Assembly: GCA_017304685.1 (NCBI GenBank)
Contig: JAFKLR010000003.1
Span: forward strand, 124,001 to 188,000
DNA from: Sphingobacteriia bacterium
GTDB taxonomy: Bacteria > Pseudomonadota > Alphaproteobacteria > Rickettsiales > 33-17
Direction: 5' to 3'
Length of the DNA: 64,000 bases
Shown: positions 47,063-57,900 of the stretch, in pieces
Numbering within the stretch: position 1 is the first letter of the stretch
Layout of the letters: each line of letters begins with the position of its first letter
The notes under the pieces: generated by a model
Told to the model about the DNA's origin: nothing
Databases searched by the model: none
The model's input: the letters and a program-made list of their open reading frames with translations, nothing else
Made by a program: the position numbers and the translations under genes

Positions 47063-49942
47063 ATGACAGAAGAATATATCTCCGTAAGAGGAGCAAAACA
47101 GCACAATTTAAAGAATATTAATGTTGACATCCCACGTAACAAATTAGTGGTAATAACAGGACTTTCTGGATCAGGAAAATCATCTCTTGCTTTCGATACT
47201 ATTTATGCAGAAGGACAGAGAAGATATGTCGAAAGTTTATCAGCATATGCAAGGCAATTCTTGCAATTGCAAGATAAACCGGATGTTGAGTCTATTACAG
47301 GACTTTCACCAGCGATTGCTATTGATCAAAAAACTATTTCAAAAAATCCACGCTCAACTGTTGGTACAATTACTGAAATATATGACTACTTAAGGTTATT
47401 ATATGCAAGGGTTGGAATACCTTATTCACCAGCAACTGGTCTTCCAATTCAAAGTCAAACTGTTACACAAATGGTCGATGCAGTTAAGAAATTACCTGAA
47501 AATACCAAGCTTTATATTATCGCCCCAATGATTAGAGGCCATAAAGGTGAATATCGTAAGGAATTTTTACAGCTTAAGAAGCAAGGATTTCAGCGAGTTA
47601 AAATTGATGATATTTTATATGAATTAGATGAAATACCACAAATAGATAAAAATAAGAAACACGATATTGATGTTTTAATTGATAGACTCATTATAAACGA
47701 TAGTTTAGGTAACAGACTTGCGGATAGTATTGAAACTGCATTAAAGATTGGTAATGGAGTTATGCATGTGGAGATTTCAGGTCTTCCCGAGGATCATAAT
47801 ACTTCTTATAAAGATGGTGAAATTATTACTTTCTCAGAAAAATTTGCCTGTCCAATTTCAGGGTTTCATTTAGATGAAATAGAGCCAAGATTATTTTCAT
47901 TTAATAGTCCATATGGAGCATGTCCAGTTTGTGACGGAATAGGTAAAGAATCATATTTTGAGCCAGAATTAGTAGTTCCTCATCCTAATAAAACCATTAA
48001 AGCAGGAGCAATTGAACCATGGTCATTAAATCAATCAAGATTTGTGACTCAAACATTGGAAGCTCTATCAACTCATTATAAATTTTCTTTAGAAGTACCG
48101 TTTAAAGATTTACCAGAAAATATTAGAAAAACTATATTATTTGGATCAGATGAAGAAGAAATAGAATTTACTTATTATGATGGTAATCGTAAGCAAGTTA
48201 CGAAAAAACCATTTGAAGGAGTTATTCCATATTTAGATAAAAGATATAAAGATGCAGATATGGCATGGCTTAAAGATGAATTAGCTAAATATCAATCTGA
48301 TAGACCATGTAATACATGTAGTGGTTATAGATTAAAACCTGAAAGTTTATGTATAAAAGTAGGTGACTTAAACATTGGGCAAGTTTCTCAAAAAACTATT
48401 TCAGATTTAGTGGTGTGGTTTGAACATCTTCCTGAAAAATTAAATGATACTCAGAAAAAAATCAGTGAAAGAGTAATCAAAGAAATTAGGGAAAGATTAT
48501 TTTTCTTAAAAAACGTTGGATTAGATTATTTAACATTAACACGTGAATCCGGAACTTTATCAGGAGGAGAAAGTCAGCGTATTAGGCTTGCTTCACAAAT
48601 TGGTTCTGGGCTTACTGGCGTATTATACGTGTTAGATGAACCTTCAATTGGCCTCCATCAATCAGATAACCATAGACTTATCAAAACGTTGAAGAACTTA
48701 CGTGATTTAAAGAATACTGTAATTGTTGTTGAACATGATGAAGAAACAATGCACGAAGCAGATTATGTTATTGATATAGGACCAGGCGCTGGTGTTTATG
48801 GCGGTAAAGTAATTGCTGAAGGAACTCCAGAAGAAATTAAACATAATCCAAACAGTATTACAGGCCAATATTTAAGTGGTGTAAAAAAGATTGAAATACC
48901 AGCAGAAAGAAGAAAAGGCCACGTTGGTAAATTCCTCTTGTTAGAAGGGGCAACTGCTAACAATTTACAAAATTGTAATTTAAAAATTCCTTTAGGAACT
49001 TTTTGTGCGATTACAGGTGTTTCTGGTGGTGGAAAATCAAGTCTTATTATTCATACGCTTTATAAAGCAGCCATAAAGCAATTAGAAGGTACTAAAGTTA
49101 CCCCAGGAGCATATGAGAGATTAACTGGTTTAGAACACATTGATAAAATTATTGAAATCGACCAATCACCAATTGGCCGTACTCCACGTTCAAATCCTGC
49201 AACTTATACCGGTGCCTTTACTCCAATTAGAGATTGGTACGTAGCTTTACCAGATTCTAAAGCAAGAGGATATAAAGCAGGGCGTTTCTCATTTAACGTT
49301 AAAGGTGGACGTTGTGAAGTTTGCCAAGGTGACGGTGAATTAAAAATAGAAATGCATTTCTTGCCAGACGTTTATGTAAAATGTGATGCCTGCCAGGGAG
49401 CAAGATATAATCGTGAAACTTTAGAAATTAAATATAAAGATAAATCTATTGCAGATGTATTAAATATGACTGTAGATGAAGCTTTAGAATTTTTTGAAAA
49501 AGTGCCAGTGATCAGAGAAAAAATGTTTGCTTTAAGAGAGGTTGGTTTAGGTTATATTAAAATAGGTCAATCTGCTACTACGCTTTCTGGTGGTGAAGCT
49601 CAAAGAGTTAAACTTGCAAAAGAACTCTCACGTAGGTCAACTGGTAAAACTCTATATATTTTAGATGAACCAACTACAGGTCTACACAGTGATGACATTA
49701 ATAAGCTTTTAAAGGTATTACATCGTTTAGTTGAAATGGGAAATACAGTAATTGTTATTGAACATAATCTTGATGTAGTTAAAACAGCTGATTATGTTGT
49801 TGATGTGGGCCCTGGCGGTGGCGATAAAGGTGGAAGAATTGTTGCAAGTTGTACACCGGAAGAATTAGTTAAAATTGAAGAAAGTATTACAGGACAATGT
49901 TTAAAGCCTTACATACCTTCTAATGTTGAAGAAGCGGTGTAA
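47063..49942 (+). CDS. uvrA: Excinuclease ABC subunit A
   Basis: 959 residues from ATG 47063, which follows an AGAGG ribosome-binding site; an in-frame extension upstream lacks one. UvrA finds bulky DNA lesions and loads UvrB. It has two ABC modules, Walker [10 protein letters not shown] and GVSGGGKSS, signatures LSGGESQR and LSGGEAQR, and zinc modules [16 protein letters not shown] and [18 protein letters not shown]. Normal length and intact. Confidence 0.98.
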   Translation: MTEEYISVRGAKQHNLKNINVDIPRNKLVVITGLSGSGKSSLAFDTIYAEGQRRYVESLSAYARQFLQLQDKPDVESITGLSPAIAIDQKTISKNPRSTVGTITEIYDYLRLLYARVGIPYSPATGLPIQSQTVTQMVDAVKKLPENTKLYIIAPMIRGHKGEYRKEFLQLKKQGFQRVKIDDILYELDEIPQIDKNKKHDIDVLIDRLIINDSLGNRLADSIETALKIGNGVMHVEISGLPEDHNTSYKDGEIITFSEKFACPISGFHLDEIEPRLFSFNSPYGACPVCDGIGKESYFEPELVVPHPNKTIKAGAIEPWSLNQSRFVTQTLEALSTHYKFSLEVPFKDLPENIRKTILFGSDEEEIEFTYYDGNRKQVTKKPFEGVIPYLDKRYKDADMAWLKDELAKYQSDRPCNTCSGYRLKPESLCIKVGDLNIGQVSQKTISDLVVWFEHLPEKLNDTQKKISERVIKEIRERLFFLKNVGLDYLTLTRESGTLSGGESQRIRLASQIGSGLTGVLYVLDEPSIGLHQSDNHRLIKTLKNLRDLKNTVIVVEHDEETMHEADYVIDIGPGAGVYGGKVIAEGTPEEIKHNPNSITGQYLSGVKKIEIPAERRKGHVGKFLLLEGATANNLQNCNLKIPLGTFCAITGVSGGGKSSLIIHTLYKAAIKQLEGTKVTPGAYERLTGLEHIDKIIEIDQSPIGRTPRSNPATYTGAFTPIRDWYVALPDSKARGYKAGRFSFNVKGGRCEVCQGDGELKIEMHFLPDVYVKCDACQGARYNRETLEIKYKDKSIADVLNMTVDEALEFFEKVPVIREKMFALREVGLGYIKIGQSATTLSGGEAQRVKLAKELSRRSTGKTLYILDEPTTGLHSDDINKLLKVLHRLVEMGNTVIVIEHNLDVVKTADYVVDVGPGGGDKGGRIVASCTPEELVKIEESITGQCLKPYIPSNVEEAV

Positions 49943-49963
49943 ACCATTAGTGTTTTTTTAGTG

Positions 49964-49999
49964 TAGATAAGAAAGAAAATACGATTTCTTTCTTATCTA
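49964..49999. terminator. Bidirectional terminator after uvrA
   Basis: TAGATAAGAAAGAAA (49964-49978) pairs perfectly with TTTCTTTCTTATCTA (49985-49999), 15 bp, with T residues following. It lies between convergent uvrA and the 267-aa gene. Confidence 0.75.
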
Positions 50000-50003
50000 T
50001 TCT

Positions 50004-50807
50004 TTAGTAAGTAATATTCTTTTCTGAATTTAAAAATAATTTTTTAAATACTTTATCTATATTACTATTTAATCCGCGGATAAGTTTTCTTACAGCATTG
50101 TCTGGTAATTTTTCTTGATTATAAAAAGGGCTGTTAGTTCTGAAAGTTGCATAGCCTAATGATATATTGGCATCAAAAACAAGAGGGTTTTCTAATTTAA
50201 ATGAATTAGTCTGTTTAATTATATCGGTAAGTACGTGACTTGCTTTTAATTCTGGTTTTTTACTACAAATTTCTATAATGCAATTAGCTACATCTATTTT
50301 ATAATTATTTTCTAAACCTATTAAGTGATTTTGAGTGCTTAGATTTTTCTTATATTTTTCAATTAGCTCAGGTAAGTTTTCTTTAACTTTAAAATTAGAT
50401 TCAAAATTTGAAGGAATTAATTCTTTATGCAGCAATTGTTTAGTTAGATCATTATATATTTTTTGTTTTATAGAATCGACAAGAACTCGAAATTCGGGAT
50501 AACGTTCATCTTCCATATATTTTTCAATAGATTTTCTAATAATATCAATAATATCACCTAATATTTGAAATTCTATTTCATGATTAAATAGGGTTAATTT
50601 GTTGCTACTAAATTTAATAGCAATTATACCTAAATATGCATTAATATTTTGAATATCAACAATTCTAGACAAAAAATATTTTAGTTGGTCAAATTGTTTG
50701 TTATTTAACATGCTTATTATTTCATTCATGTGTGCATATAAGAAGTTTTTAGCAGTTTGGTCGCTAAAAATTTCAATAAGTAATTTGAATTTTTCTTCTG
50801 ACTTCAT
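50004..50807 (-). CDS. Hypothetical helical protein
   Basis: 267 residues from the ATG at 50807, preceded by GGAGG; a longer start would include that site in the coding region. Not recognised. Predicted mostly helical, with no signal peptide or membrane span. It sits alone between uvrA and the cyclophilin gene. Lineage-specific. Confidence 0.6.
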   Translation of the reverse strand: MKSEEKFKLLIEIFSDQTAKNFLYAHMNEIISMLNNKQFDQLKYFLSRIVDIQNINAYLGIIAIKFSSNKLTLFNHEIEFQILGDIIDIIRKSIEKYMEDERYPEFRVLVDSIKQKIYNDLTKQLLHKELIPSNFESNFKVKENLPELIEKYKKNLSTQNHLIGLENNYKIDVANCIIEICSKKPELKASHVLTDIIKQTNSFKLENPLVFDANISLGYATFRTNSPFYNQEKLPDNAVRKLIRGLNSNIDKVFKKLFLNSEKNITY

Positions 50808-50978
50808 GGAGCCTCCATTTATTTTCAAAAATTGTTATAATTATAAAAATTAGGCAAGCTTTTAGGTATGTAGGGAATTTAGATATAAATATTTTATAAG
50901 TATATTTTAACAGTACCTGGCTTAGCAAGTACTGAAATTTTTATACTCTATTTTTTCATAATAATAATTAGGAATTAC

Positions 50979-51638
50979 TTAAAATAGATAATCATCTACT
51001 TGAGTGTCAATATATTCACTCGCAATTATTTCTTTATCACCGTTTATATTTTCATGAATAGAATAACCCATGTATTCTTTAAATTTAGGTCCAGTGTCTT
51101 CAACTTCTGTTAAATAATCGGCAACATTTATTTTAGAAGCTAATTTCATAGAAATAATTTTATCAGGGTTACCATACCCAGCTGGTACTTTCCCGCTTGG
51201 TGTCCCCCCGTTATTTATTTTATAAACATGCTCCATACCACTCATGACTCTTCCGATTATGGTATGTTTATCATCAAGCCATAAGGCATTAGTAAGGGTA
51301 ATAAAAATTTGGCTATCTTCAGTGTTAGGGCCTTTATTTGCCATTGATACCATACCTTTTACATGATGAGCTCCTGAAATTTCATCCTTAATAATATATC
51401 CTGATCCTCCAGAACCTGTTCCTGTAGGGTCGCCAGTTTGCACTACAAAGTCTTTTACAACACGGTGAAAGGTCAGACCATCATAGAATTTTTTATGAAT
51501 AAGGTTTTTTATTCTTTTCACATGCTTAGGAGCAAGCTCAGGTAATAATTCAATGACTACAATTCCATCTTTTAAATTCATAAAGACAATGTTTTCATTG
51601 TCAGTTTCCAAATTAACTTTATTCATAAAACTAACCAT
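50979..51638 (-). CDS. Cyclophilin-type peptidyl-prolyl isomerase
   Basis: 219 residues. It speeds cis-trans isomerisation at proline. The short bacterial cyclophilin core runs from about residue 18 to 165 with FHRVVKDFVVQTGDPTGTGSGGSGY, GMVSMANKGPNTEDSQIFITL and WLDDKHTIIGRVMSGM. The Arg-Phe-Gln catalytic residues of the family are present. The ~45-residue C-terminal extension is unassigned. No signal peptide, so cytoplasmic. Confidence 0.93.
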   Translation of the reverse strand: MVSFMNKVNLETDNENIVFMNLKDGIVVIELLPELAPKHVKRIKNLIHKKFYDGLTFHRVVKDFVVQTGDPTGTGSGGSGYIIKDEISGAHHVKGMVSMANKGPNTEDSQIFITLTNALWLDDKHTIIGRVMSGMEHVYKINNGGTPSGKVPAGYGNPDKIISMKLASKINVADYLTEVEDTGPKFKEYMGYSIHENINGDKEIIASEYIDTQVDDYLF

Positions 51639-51856
51639 TATACCAAATATTTATTAAAATTTTAATTATTTTCAGATGATTTTGTCAACATTAATTATGC
51701 GAATAAAATCATTAATTTACAGTTGGTTACATAACAAAGATCTAAATATGAATATTTGCTATACAACAATAAAGTATGAAGATATAACTATTATACAAAT
51801 ATTTTAAAATAGTTTTTAACTAAGCTCTTAATATCAATCTTTATCGGAAATTAGGG

Positions 51857-53614
51857 ATGGCAAAAGAAATAATTTTATTATTTTTAAGTATATTTTTTTC
51901 GTTATCAGCGTTTGCAAGCAATATAAAAATGGAAGTATTTGTTGATGATAATAAAGAAAGCTTAATTAAGATAAAATTAGAAAAAGGTTGGAAGATTTAT
52001 TATAAATATCCTGGGGAATTCGGAGAAGCTCCAAACTTTACAGTAAATAATAAAAAAATCAGTGTAAGATTTCCTGCGCCTCAAAGAATGAAAATTAGTG
52101 GAGCGGATAATTTTGTTTATGAAAATAAGATTAGCCTTAAAAGTAAGCAAATAAAAATTGATGATAAAGTTAATTTAGAATATTTTTTATGTAATAAAAT
52201 TTGTATGGCAGGCGAAATAAGTAGCATTGCTAAAAGGTCAAATTTTCCTATAATTATTAATGACTTAATAGAAAAATTAGATCAACAAGTACAAGGATCT
52301 ATTTATTTTCATAATGATAAACTTTATTTAACTTTTCCAAATCCTTTATCTAAAAACCTGGATGATATAATAATTCACAAAGACTATTTTGTTACTAAAA
52401 GAATTAAAGACAATAATGAAAAAATTATTGTTGAAGTGAAATACCCTAAGCTTAGAAGTAAAGAATGGGTAATAAATGATTTAATAACCTCACCAGTCAC
52501 TCTTTTGCTAATATCTGACAAGGAAGGAACTGAAGTAGAAACTAACTTAAGTTTTAGTACAAAAGAAACTTATATTACGTTTGTTGTTGCTTTATTTATG
52601 GCTTTCTTAGGAGGGGTAATATTAAATTTAATGCCATGTGTATTACCTGTACTTGCTTTAAAAATTAATAGTGTAACTAAAAACCATGTCCTTAAAAGAA
52701 TAGAAATCATTTTTACAATTTTAGGAATTTTTGCTTCATTTTTTGTTCTTTCAAATATTGCTATTTTTGCAAAGAGATTTGGCTTGATCTTCGGATGGGG
52801 TATTCATTTTCAAAACCCTTATTTTACATTTATTTTAACATTAATTATAACAATATTTGCATTAAGTTTATTTGGAATGATAAGGTTAAGAACACCTAAT
52901 TTACTTAATTTAAAACCTACTGAATCTGTTTATGTAGATGGCTTTGCTAGTGGTTTATTAACTACTATTTTATCAACTCCGTGTACTGCTCCTTTTCTTG
53001 GTTCAGCGTTAGCTTTTACACTCACTGCAAGCAGTTACCAAATTATCTTAGTATTTATGTCAATTGCTTTAGGTTTATCCCTTCCATATGTAGTGCTCTT
53101 GATCTTTCCAAAATTACTTAAAGATTTGGGTAAATTAGCTAAATATTCTCGTATAATAAATATTTTTATGGCAATAAGCTTAACTCTTACGGCAATTTGG
53201 TTGAGTACTGTCTTTTTAGAGCAGGCAGGAATTACTAAATCTGCCATAAACAATGATTCAAAAGATTTAACTTGGGAAAAATTTGATGAATCTAAAATTG
53301 AAGCTTATTTAAAGCAGGATAAAAAAGTTTTTATCGATATTACAGCTAAATGGTGTTTAACATGTTATTTTAATAAAATTAATGTTCTTGAAAGTAAGGA
53401 AGTTAAAGAATTTTTTAAAATAAACAAAGTGGTTTTAATGCGTGCAGATATTACTAAAACTAATCCAATAATTACTACTTACCTTGTTAAACATAATCGA
53501 AGTGGTATTCCTTTTAATGCTGTTTATAGTAATTATTATAAACAAACACTAAATGGCCCTCATATTTTTTCAGAGATACTTAGTAAAAATGAGTTAATGA
53601 GTGGTATAAAATAA
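51857..53614 (+). CDS. DsbD/ScsB-family thiol:disulfide interchange protein
   Basis: 585 residues. It carries electrons from cytoplasmic thioredoxin through the membrane to periplasmic disulfide reductases. Signal peptide (MAKEIILLFLSIFFSLSAFAS), N-terminal DsbD domain with CNKIC, eight-helix membrane domain with the paired Cys segments NLMPCVLPVLALK and LSTPCTAPFLGSAL, and a C-terminal thioredoxin domain with AKWCLTCYFNK. All six redox Cys are present. The N-domain resembles ScsB more than DsbD. It would support cytochrome maturation and the Cys-rich exported proteins. Confidence 0.93.
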   Translation: MAKEIILLFLSIFFSLSAFASNIKMEVFVDDNKESLIKIKLEKGWKIYYKYPGEFGEAPNFTVNNKKISVRFPAPQRMKISGADNFVYENKISLKSKQIKIDDKVNLEYFLCNKICMAGEISSIAKRSNFPIIINDLIEKLDQQVQGSIYFHNDKLYLTFPNPLSKNLDDIIIHKDYFVTKRIKDNNEKIIVEVKYPKLRSKEWVINDLITSPVTLLLISDKEGTEVETNLSFSTKETYITFVVALFMAFLGGVILNLMPCVLPVLALKINSVTKNHVLKRIEIIFTILGIFASFFVLSNIAIFAKRFGLIFGWGIHFQNPYFTFILTLIITIFALSLFGMIRLRTPNLLNLKPTESVYVDGFASGLLTTILSTPCTAPFLGSALAFTLTASSYQIILVFMSIALGLSLPYVVLLIFPKLLKDLGKLAKYSRIINIFMAISLTLTAIWLSTVFLEQAGITKSAINNDSKDLTWEKFDESKIEAYLKQDKKVFIDITAKWCLTCYFNKINVLESKEVKEFFKINKVVLMRADITKTNPIITTYLVKHNRSGIPFNAVYSNYYKQTLNGPHIFSEILSKNELMSGIK

Positions 53615-53685
53615 ATGTTAATCTTTACTAAATATTAATTGCGACGTAAAATCACAAATGTCATAACTTTTTTAAGGGAACTATT

Positions 53686-54882
53686 ATGAAAGAAGGGATT
53701 TTACTAATTGCCTTAATAAATACTGCTAACAGTGGCGATGTTGACCACACGCGCGGTGTAATGAATGTACTTTATGGAAGATTAGAACCAAATTATAACA
53801 TCGAAAAAATTGAAATGGATGTTAAAGACAAAGAAGCTAAAAGTTTTAGTAACGAATTAGAAAGCAATGATTTCTTTATAAGTAAGTATAAAAACTTTAA
53901 TAAGGTTGTTACTTACGCTGCTGGTGAAACTAGCCTAAATCATCTTATTGAATTTAAAGATAAATTTCCAAAAACTCATATTATTTTTGGTGCGCATCAA
54001 TTTTTTAAAAGCTTAATCTCTAGCAATTTACCGAACATTGATATGTTGGTTATGCCTAAATATGCTATTAATTCAGAACAAGAATCAATTATAAAACAAT
54101 ATGGGGTCAAGCTTAGTGGTACTTTTGGCATTCCCCATTCTTCAACATTAAAGAAATTAAGAGAAAGTTTTGAGCAAAGGAAATCTACAATCCCGGAAAG
54201 TAAGAAATACTTACTTGTAGTTCTTGGTGGCGATGCTCCAACACCGGAAGGTATAATAAAATATTATACAAAAGACGAAGCTATTTATTTAGCGCAAATA
54301 GTGGCAAGTAAAGCTAAAGAAGGTTATTATGTACTTGTAACTAATAGCGGCAGAACGGGTTTGCATAATCCTTTTACTAAAGAAAAACTAGCAGTTCATG
54401 ATGAAAGCGTTGTTAATGAATATAAGATAGACGAAATTACCACAGCCTTTTGTAAAAAGTTAGAACAAAATAAAGTTGAGTTTCGTTTATTTGATTTTAA
54501 AAAGCTAAAAACTGGTCAATATGATAGTTCCTTTGATGCTTTATTATATACAGTTAGTAATAATTCTGAATCAATAGCTATTCTTCCTGCAGAATCAAGT
54601 AGTATGATTACAAAAACTTCTGATTTTCTTAAAGCTGATAAATTAGTTGTTTATAATAATAATGCTGTAAATCAAGTCCATGAAGCGCAAGTTAGACTTT
54701 TAAATGATAGCAATCGTATAAACTATTATGAAGTGACTAAAAATGGTTTTGAAAAAATTAAACCTAGAAAAAATAATAACGATCAAAATATTGAAAATGA
54801 AATAATTAAATCGGATGCAGAAATAGTGGCTGAAAGTGTTATTAATCAATTTGTAAAAGAAAAGTCATATATAACTAAATAG
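53686..54882 (+). CDS. ELM1-like protein (tentative)
   Basis: 398 residues. The middle KKYLLVVLGGDAPTPEGIIKYYTKDEAIYLAQIV and the VLVTNSGRTGLHNPF segment resemble the ELM1/mitochondrial-fission family found in bacteria, a GT-B-like fold of uncertain function, as does ESIAILPAESSSMITKT. The match is by eye. No signal peptide. The gene is alone between dsbD and the convergent ABC exporter. Confidence 0.5.
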   Translation: MKEGILLIALINTANSGDVDHTRGVMNVLYGRLEPNYNIEKIEMDVKDKEAKSFSNELESNDFFISKYKNFNKVVTYAAGETSLNHLIEFKDKFPKTHIIFGAHQFFKSLISSNLPNIDMLVMPKYAINSEQESIIKQYGVKLSGTFGIPHSSTLKKLRESFEQRKSTIPESKKYLLVVLGGDAPTPEGIIKYYTKDEAIYLAQIVASKAKEGYYVLVTNSGRTGLHNPFTKEKLAVHDESVVNEYKIDEITTAFCKKLEQNKVEFRLFDFKKLKTGQYDSSFDALLYTVSNNSESIAILPAESSSMITKTSDFLKADKLVVYNNNAVNQVHEAQVRLLNDSNRINYYEVTKNGFEKIKPRKNNNDQNIENEIIKSDAEIVAESVINQFVKEKSYITK

Positions 54883-54885
54883 TTT

Positions 54886-56655
54886 TTATATATTTTCTTG
54901 CGTATCGCTATCATTAATAAAGCCATTAATTTGTGAATTCCACAGTTTTGTATATAGGCTATTTTTATTGAGAAGATCATAGTGAGTGCCATCTTCGATT
55001 ATTTTGCCTTTATCAAATACTAGTATCCTATCCATATTGAGTAAGGTTGATAACCTATGAGCTATTACAATAGTAGTACGGTTTTTCATGAGGTTTTCTA
55101 AACTATTTTGAATGTCTTTCTCGGTTATTGAATCAAGGCTACTTGTTGCTTCATCAAGAATAAGAATAGGGGCATTTTTTAAAATTGCTCTTGCTATTGC
55201 AATTCTTTGTCTTTGGCCGCCACTAAGTTTAACTCCGCGTTCACCAACAAGAGAATTAAAACCTTCTTCAGTTTTCATAATGAAGTCATAGGCGCTTGCA
55301 AGTTTTGCCGCTTCAATTACTTCTTCATCGCTTGTATTTATATTACCGTAACGAATGTTTTCCATAAGTGATCGGTGAAATAATATGGGGTCTTGAGGAA
55401 TAAAAGCAATATTTTTTCGTAAGCTATCTTGGGTAACAAGGTTTACATCCTGGTTATCAATAGAAATTTTACCATTTTGTATATCAAATAGCCTTATAAT
55501 TAGATTTACAAAAGTAGTTTTACCGCTTCCAGAATACCCAACAAGACCAACCTTTGTATTTCCTTCAATGGTTACTGATAAATTTTCAAATAATGGTTTG
55601 TCATGCAAATATTTAAAATGTACATTATTAAAACAAATATCGCCATTAAGTACTTTTAATTCAAATGCGTTAACCTTATCTTTTATTTCATGTTCCTTAG
55701 TGACTAAAGTAATACCTTGCTTTAATGTTCCTATTTCTTCAGTAAATTTATTTAAATCGTCCAGAAAGTTCCAAGTGAGTTGAATTATATTAATAGTAAT
55801 ACTAAATATTAGATAAAAGTCACCGTATGTAAGTTGTTTTTCAGCATATAATTTTATAGTAAAATAAACTATAAAACCTATCATTATATTGTTAATGAAG
55901 CCTTTAATATAATTACTTTTTATTATGTATAAACGAAACTTTTTGTCACTATCTGTAGTTTTTTGTAAATAACTACTTAGGTAATTTATCTCGTGTATTT
56001 TATTTGCAAAATAAATGACGTTATTAATGTTTCTAATAATATCAATAACTTTACCCCACATTGTTGATCTGTTTTTAGCTACAATTTGTGAGTAATTATC
56101 AATAGGTTTAAGAAAGTAAAAATTAGCTACTATAAAAACTATAAAGTAAATTAACATTACCATTCCAAGCTTCCCATTTACTGTAGCAAGAAATAATATT
56201 GAAAATATACCATGAGCGATTTTTTCAAGCGTTGCAGAAAAAGAACTAAATACACTCGGTACTGCTCTATATAAATCACTAATTTTATTAGAAATGCTCC
56301 CGGCAAAATTTTCTTGGAAATATTTATAAGAATGATTTGTTATATAATCTGTAAGTTTACGAATGATCTCCATTCGCATTTCAGGCACTGTATTTACCTG
56401 AATATATTCCCATGCACGGTAGAAAATATTATAACATTCTGAACGTATAATAAATGCTATACTACATATTATTAGTAACTTATTGTTTATACTGTTATTT
56501 GTTACAAAATCTATAAGATATTTAATAATGTAGCTATCTAAAGGTGGTATTAATGAAGAAATAATTGAGCAAAACAAATTTCCATAAAGATAAAGTTTAT
56601 AATCTTTTAGAAAATACCAAATGAATTTAAAAGTAGTTGAAGGTAATCGATCCAT
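54886..56655 (-). CDS. ABC exporter, fused permease-ATPase (MsbA/HMT1-like)
   Basis: 589 residues. Six-helix exporter domain (about 20-310), then ATPase with Walker A GYSGSGKTTFVNLI (about 370), signature LSGGQRQRIAIARAIL and Walker B ILILDEATSSLD. Members move lipids, peptides, heavy-metal conjugates or Fe-S precursors. Substrate not deducible; lipid or a small molecule is possible. Convergent with the ELM1-like gene with 3 bases between the stops. Confidence 0.9.
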   Translation of the reverse strand: MDRLPSTTFKFIWYFLKDYKLYLYGNLFCSIISSLIPPLDSYIIKYLIDFVTNNSINNKLLIICSIAFIIRSECYNIFYRAWEYIQVNTVPEMRMEIIRKLTDYITNHSYKYFQENFAGSISNKISDLYRAVPSVFSSFSATLEKIAHGIFSILFLATVNGKLGMVMLIYFIVFIVANFYFLKPIDNYSQIVAKNRSTMWGKVIDIIRNINNVIYFANKIHEINYLSSYLQKTTDSDKKFRLYIIKSNYIKGFINNIMIGFIVYFTIKLYAEKQLTYGDFYLIFSITINIIQLTWNFLDDLNKFTEEIGTLKQGITLVTKEHEIKDKVNAFELKVLNGDICFNNVHFKYLHDKPLFENLSVTIEGNTKVGLVGYSGSGKTTFVNLIIRLFDIQNGKISIDNQDVNLVTQDSLRKNIAFIPQDPILFHRSLMENIRYGNINTSDEEVIEAAKLASAYDFIMKTEEGFNSLVGERGVKLSGGQRQRIAIARAILKNAPILILDEATSSLDSITEKDIQNSLENLMKNRTTIVIAHRLSTLLNMDRILVFDKGKIIEDGTHYDLLNKNSLYTKLWNSQINGFINDSDTQENI

Positions 56656-56754
56656 ACTGATTTATTTAATTTTGTTATAATTAATAATGATTTACTTTAT
56701 GTATCCGAAGGCAAGAATATCAAGTAAAAATTCGAGTTTTATATTATCATACTA

Positions 56755-56781
56755 TTGACATTAACCTAAATATCGTATAAT
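56755..56781 (+). promoter_or_regulatory. Promoter of rpmJ
   Basis: Perfect TTGACA (56755-56760) and perfect TATAAT (56776-56781), but with a 15-base spacer, shorter than optimal. The rpmJ ATG follows 33 bases later. Confidence 0.55.
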
Positions 56782-56814
56782 TTCCATCCATAAATCGAAA
56801 TAATAAGGTGTGTT

Positions 56815-56940
56815 ATGAAAATTGCTAGTTCAATAAAATCAAAGAAAGACAGAGATAAAAATTGTAGGGTAATTCGTAGAAAAGGTCGTATCTACGTTAT
56901 TAACAAGAAAAACCCAAGATATAAAGTTCGTCAAGGTTAA
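56815..56940 (+). CDS. rpmJ: 50S ribosomal protein L36 (zinc-free type)
   Basis: 41 codons translating to [19 protein letters not shown] followed by [22 protein letters not shown]. The [15 protein letters not shown] core and terminal RQG are diagnostic for L36. Only one Cys remains of the four-ligand CCCH zinc site, so it is the Cys-minus form common in alphaproteobacteria. It has its own promoter and terminator. Confidence 0.97.
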   Translation: MKIASSIKSKKDRDKNCRVIRRKGRIYVINKKNPRYKVRQG

Positions 56941-56966
56941 TATTTAAATCTTTCTTTAAATATATT

Positions 56967-56993
56967 AAAGCCACCTTAAGGGTGGCTTTTTTC
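56967..56993 (+). terminator. Rho-independent terminator of rpmJ
   Basis: AAAGCCACC (56967-56975) pairs with GGTGGCTTT (56981-56989) around a TTAAG loop, then a run of T. Near-ideal. Confidence 0.9.
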
Positions 56994-57060
56994 ATTAATA
57001 AAGCTTTATTTATAATTACAGAATTGATATAATAATTAATCAATTAAAAATTATTATATT

Positions 57061-57849
57061 ATGAAGAATTATTTGATCTCAGTTATTATAAGAACTGTTG
57101 GAAGAGAAAGCTTAGAACAAGCAATTAATTCGGTTATTACTCAAACTTATAAAAATATTGAAATAATAGTTGTTGAAGACAATGGCAAAAAATGTGAAGA
57201 AAGATGCCATGCTTTTAATGATGAAAGAATTAAATATTATAATACAGGCGCGAGTCTAGGTAGAGTTAAAGCTGGAAATTTAGCTTTAACTAAAGCAACA
57301 GGGGATTATTTAATTTTTTTAGATGATGATGATGAATTCTTACCAACTCATTTAGCCACTTTAATTGCAAAAGTAGATGGTGAAAATATTGTCTATAGTT
57401 TTGCTTATGAAGTTGGAATCAATAAAGAATTAAATTTAAAAACTAAACCTTATATTCTTCAAGAATATTACCCTCAGGAATATTTATACTTTTTTAATCT
57501 ATTTCCTATTAATACCGTTCTTTTTCCTAAAAAAGCTTATGATGAATTAGGTGGATTTGAAGAAAATATTGAAATGCTTGAAGATTGGATTTTATGGGCA
57601 AAATATGGTTTTAAATATAAATTTATTTCATCAGATTATATAACGGCGATTTATACAGTACCATTCGGATTAAAATCTTATTTTAAAAGACATTTTATGA
57701 TTAAAAAATATTTTAATCAAGCAAGTGATTTGATTAATAAGTTATCAAAAAATGCGCCTATAAGTATTCAAAAAATAGATTTTTTATCACGCATAAAAAG
57801 AAAATTTAAAGTTGTTTATATCTTATTTAAAGCTCGTCTTGACACATAA
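57061..57849 (+). CDS. Glycosyltransferase family 2
   Basis: 262 residues. A GT-A fold: VIIRTVGRESLEQAINSVITQTYKNIEIIVVEDNGK at the N-terminus, then GNLALTKATGDYLIFLDDDDEFLPTHL with the DxD-like DDDD motif (about 90), and EDWILWAKYGF with the catalytic Asp. It adds a sugar to an envelope glycan, possibly LPS or O-antigen. Stand-alone; thrS lies 51 bases downstream. Confidence 0.92.
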   Translation: MKNYLISVIIRTVGRESLEQAINSVITQTYKNIEIIVVEDNGKKCEERCHAFNDERIKYYNTGASLGRVKAGNLALTKATGDYLIFLDDDDEFLPTHLATLIAKVDGENIVYSFAYEVGINKELNLKTKPYILQEYYPQEYLYFFNLFPINTVLFPKKAYDELGGFEENIEMLEDWILWAKYGFKYKFISSDYITAIYTVPFGLKSYFKRHFMIKKYFNQASDLINKLSKNAPISIQKIDFLSRIKRKFKVVYILFKARLDT

Positions 57850-57900
57850 CTTATTAATTAGTATCAACGATTTTAGTTAAACTTATTTTATTGGAAAATT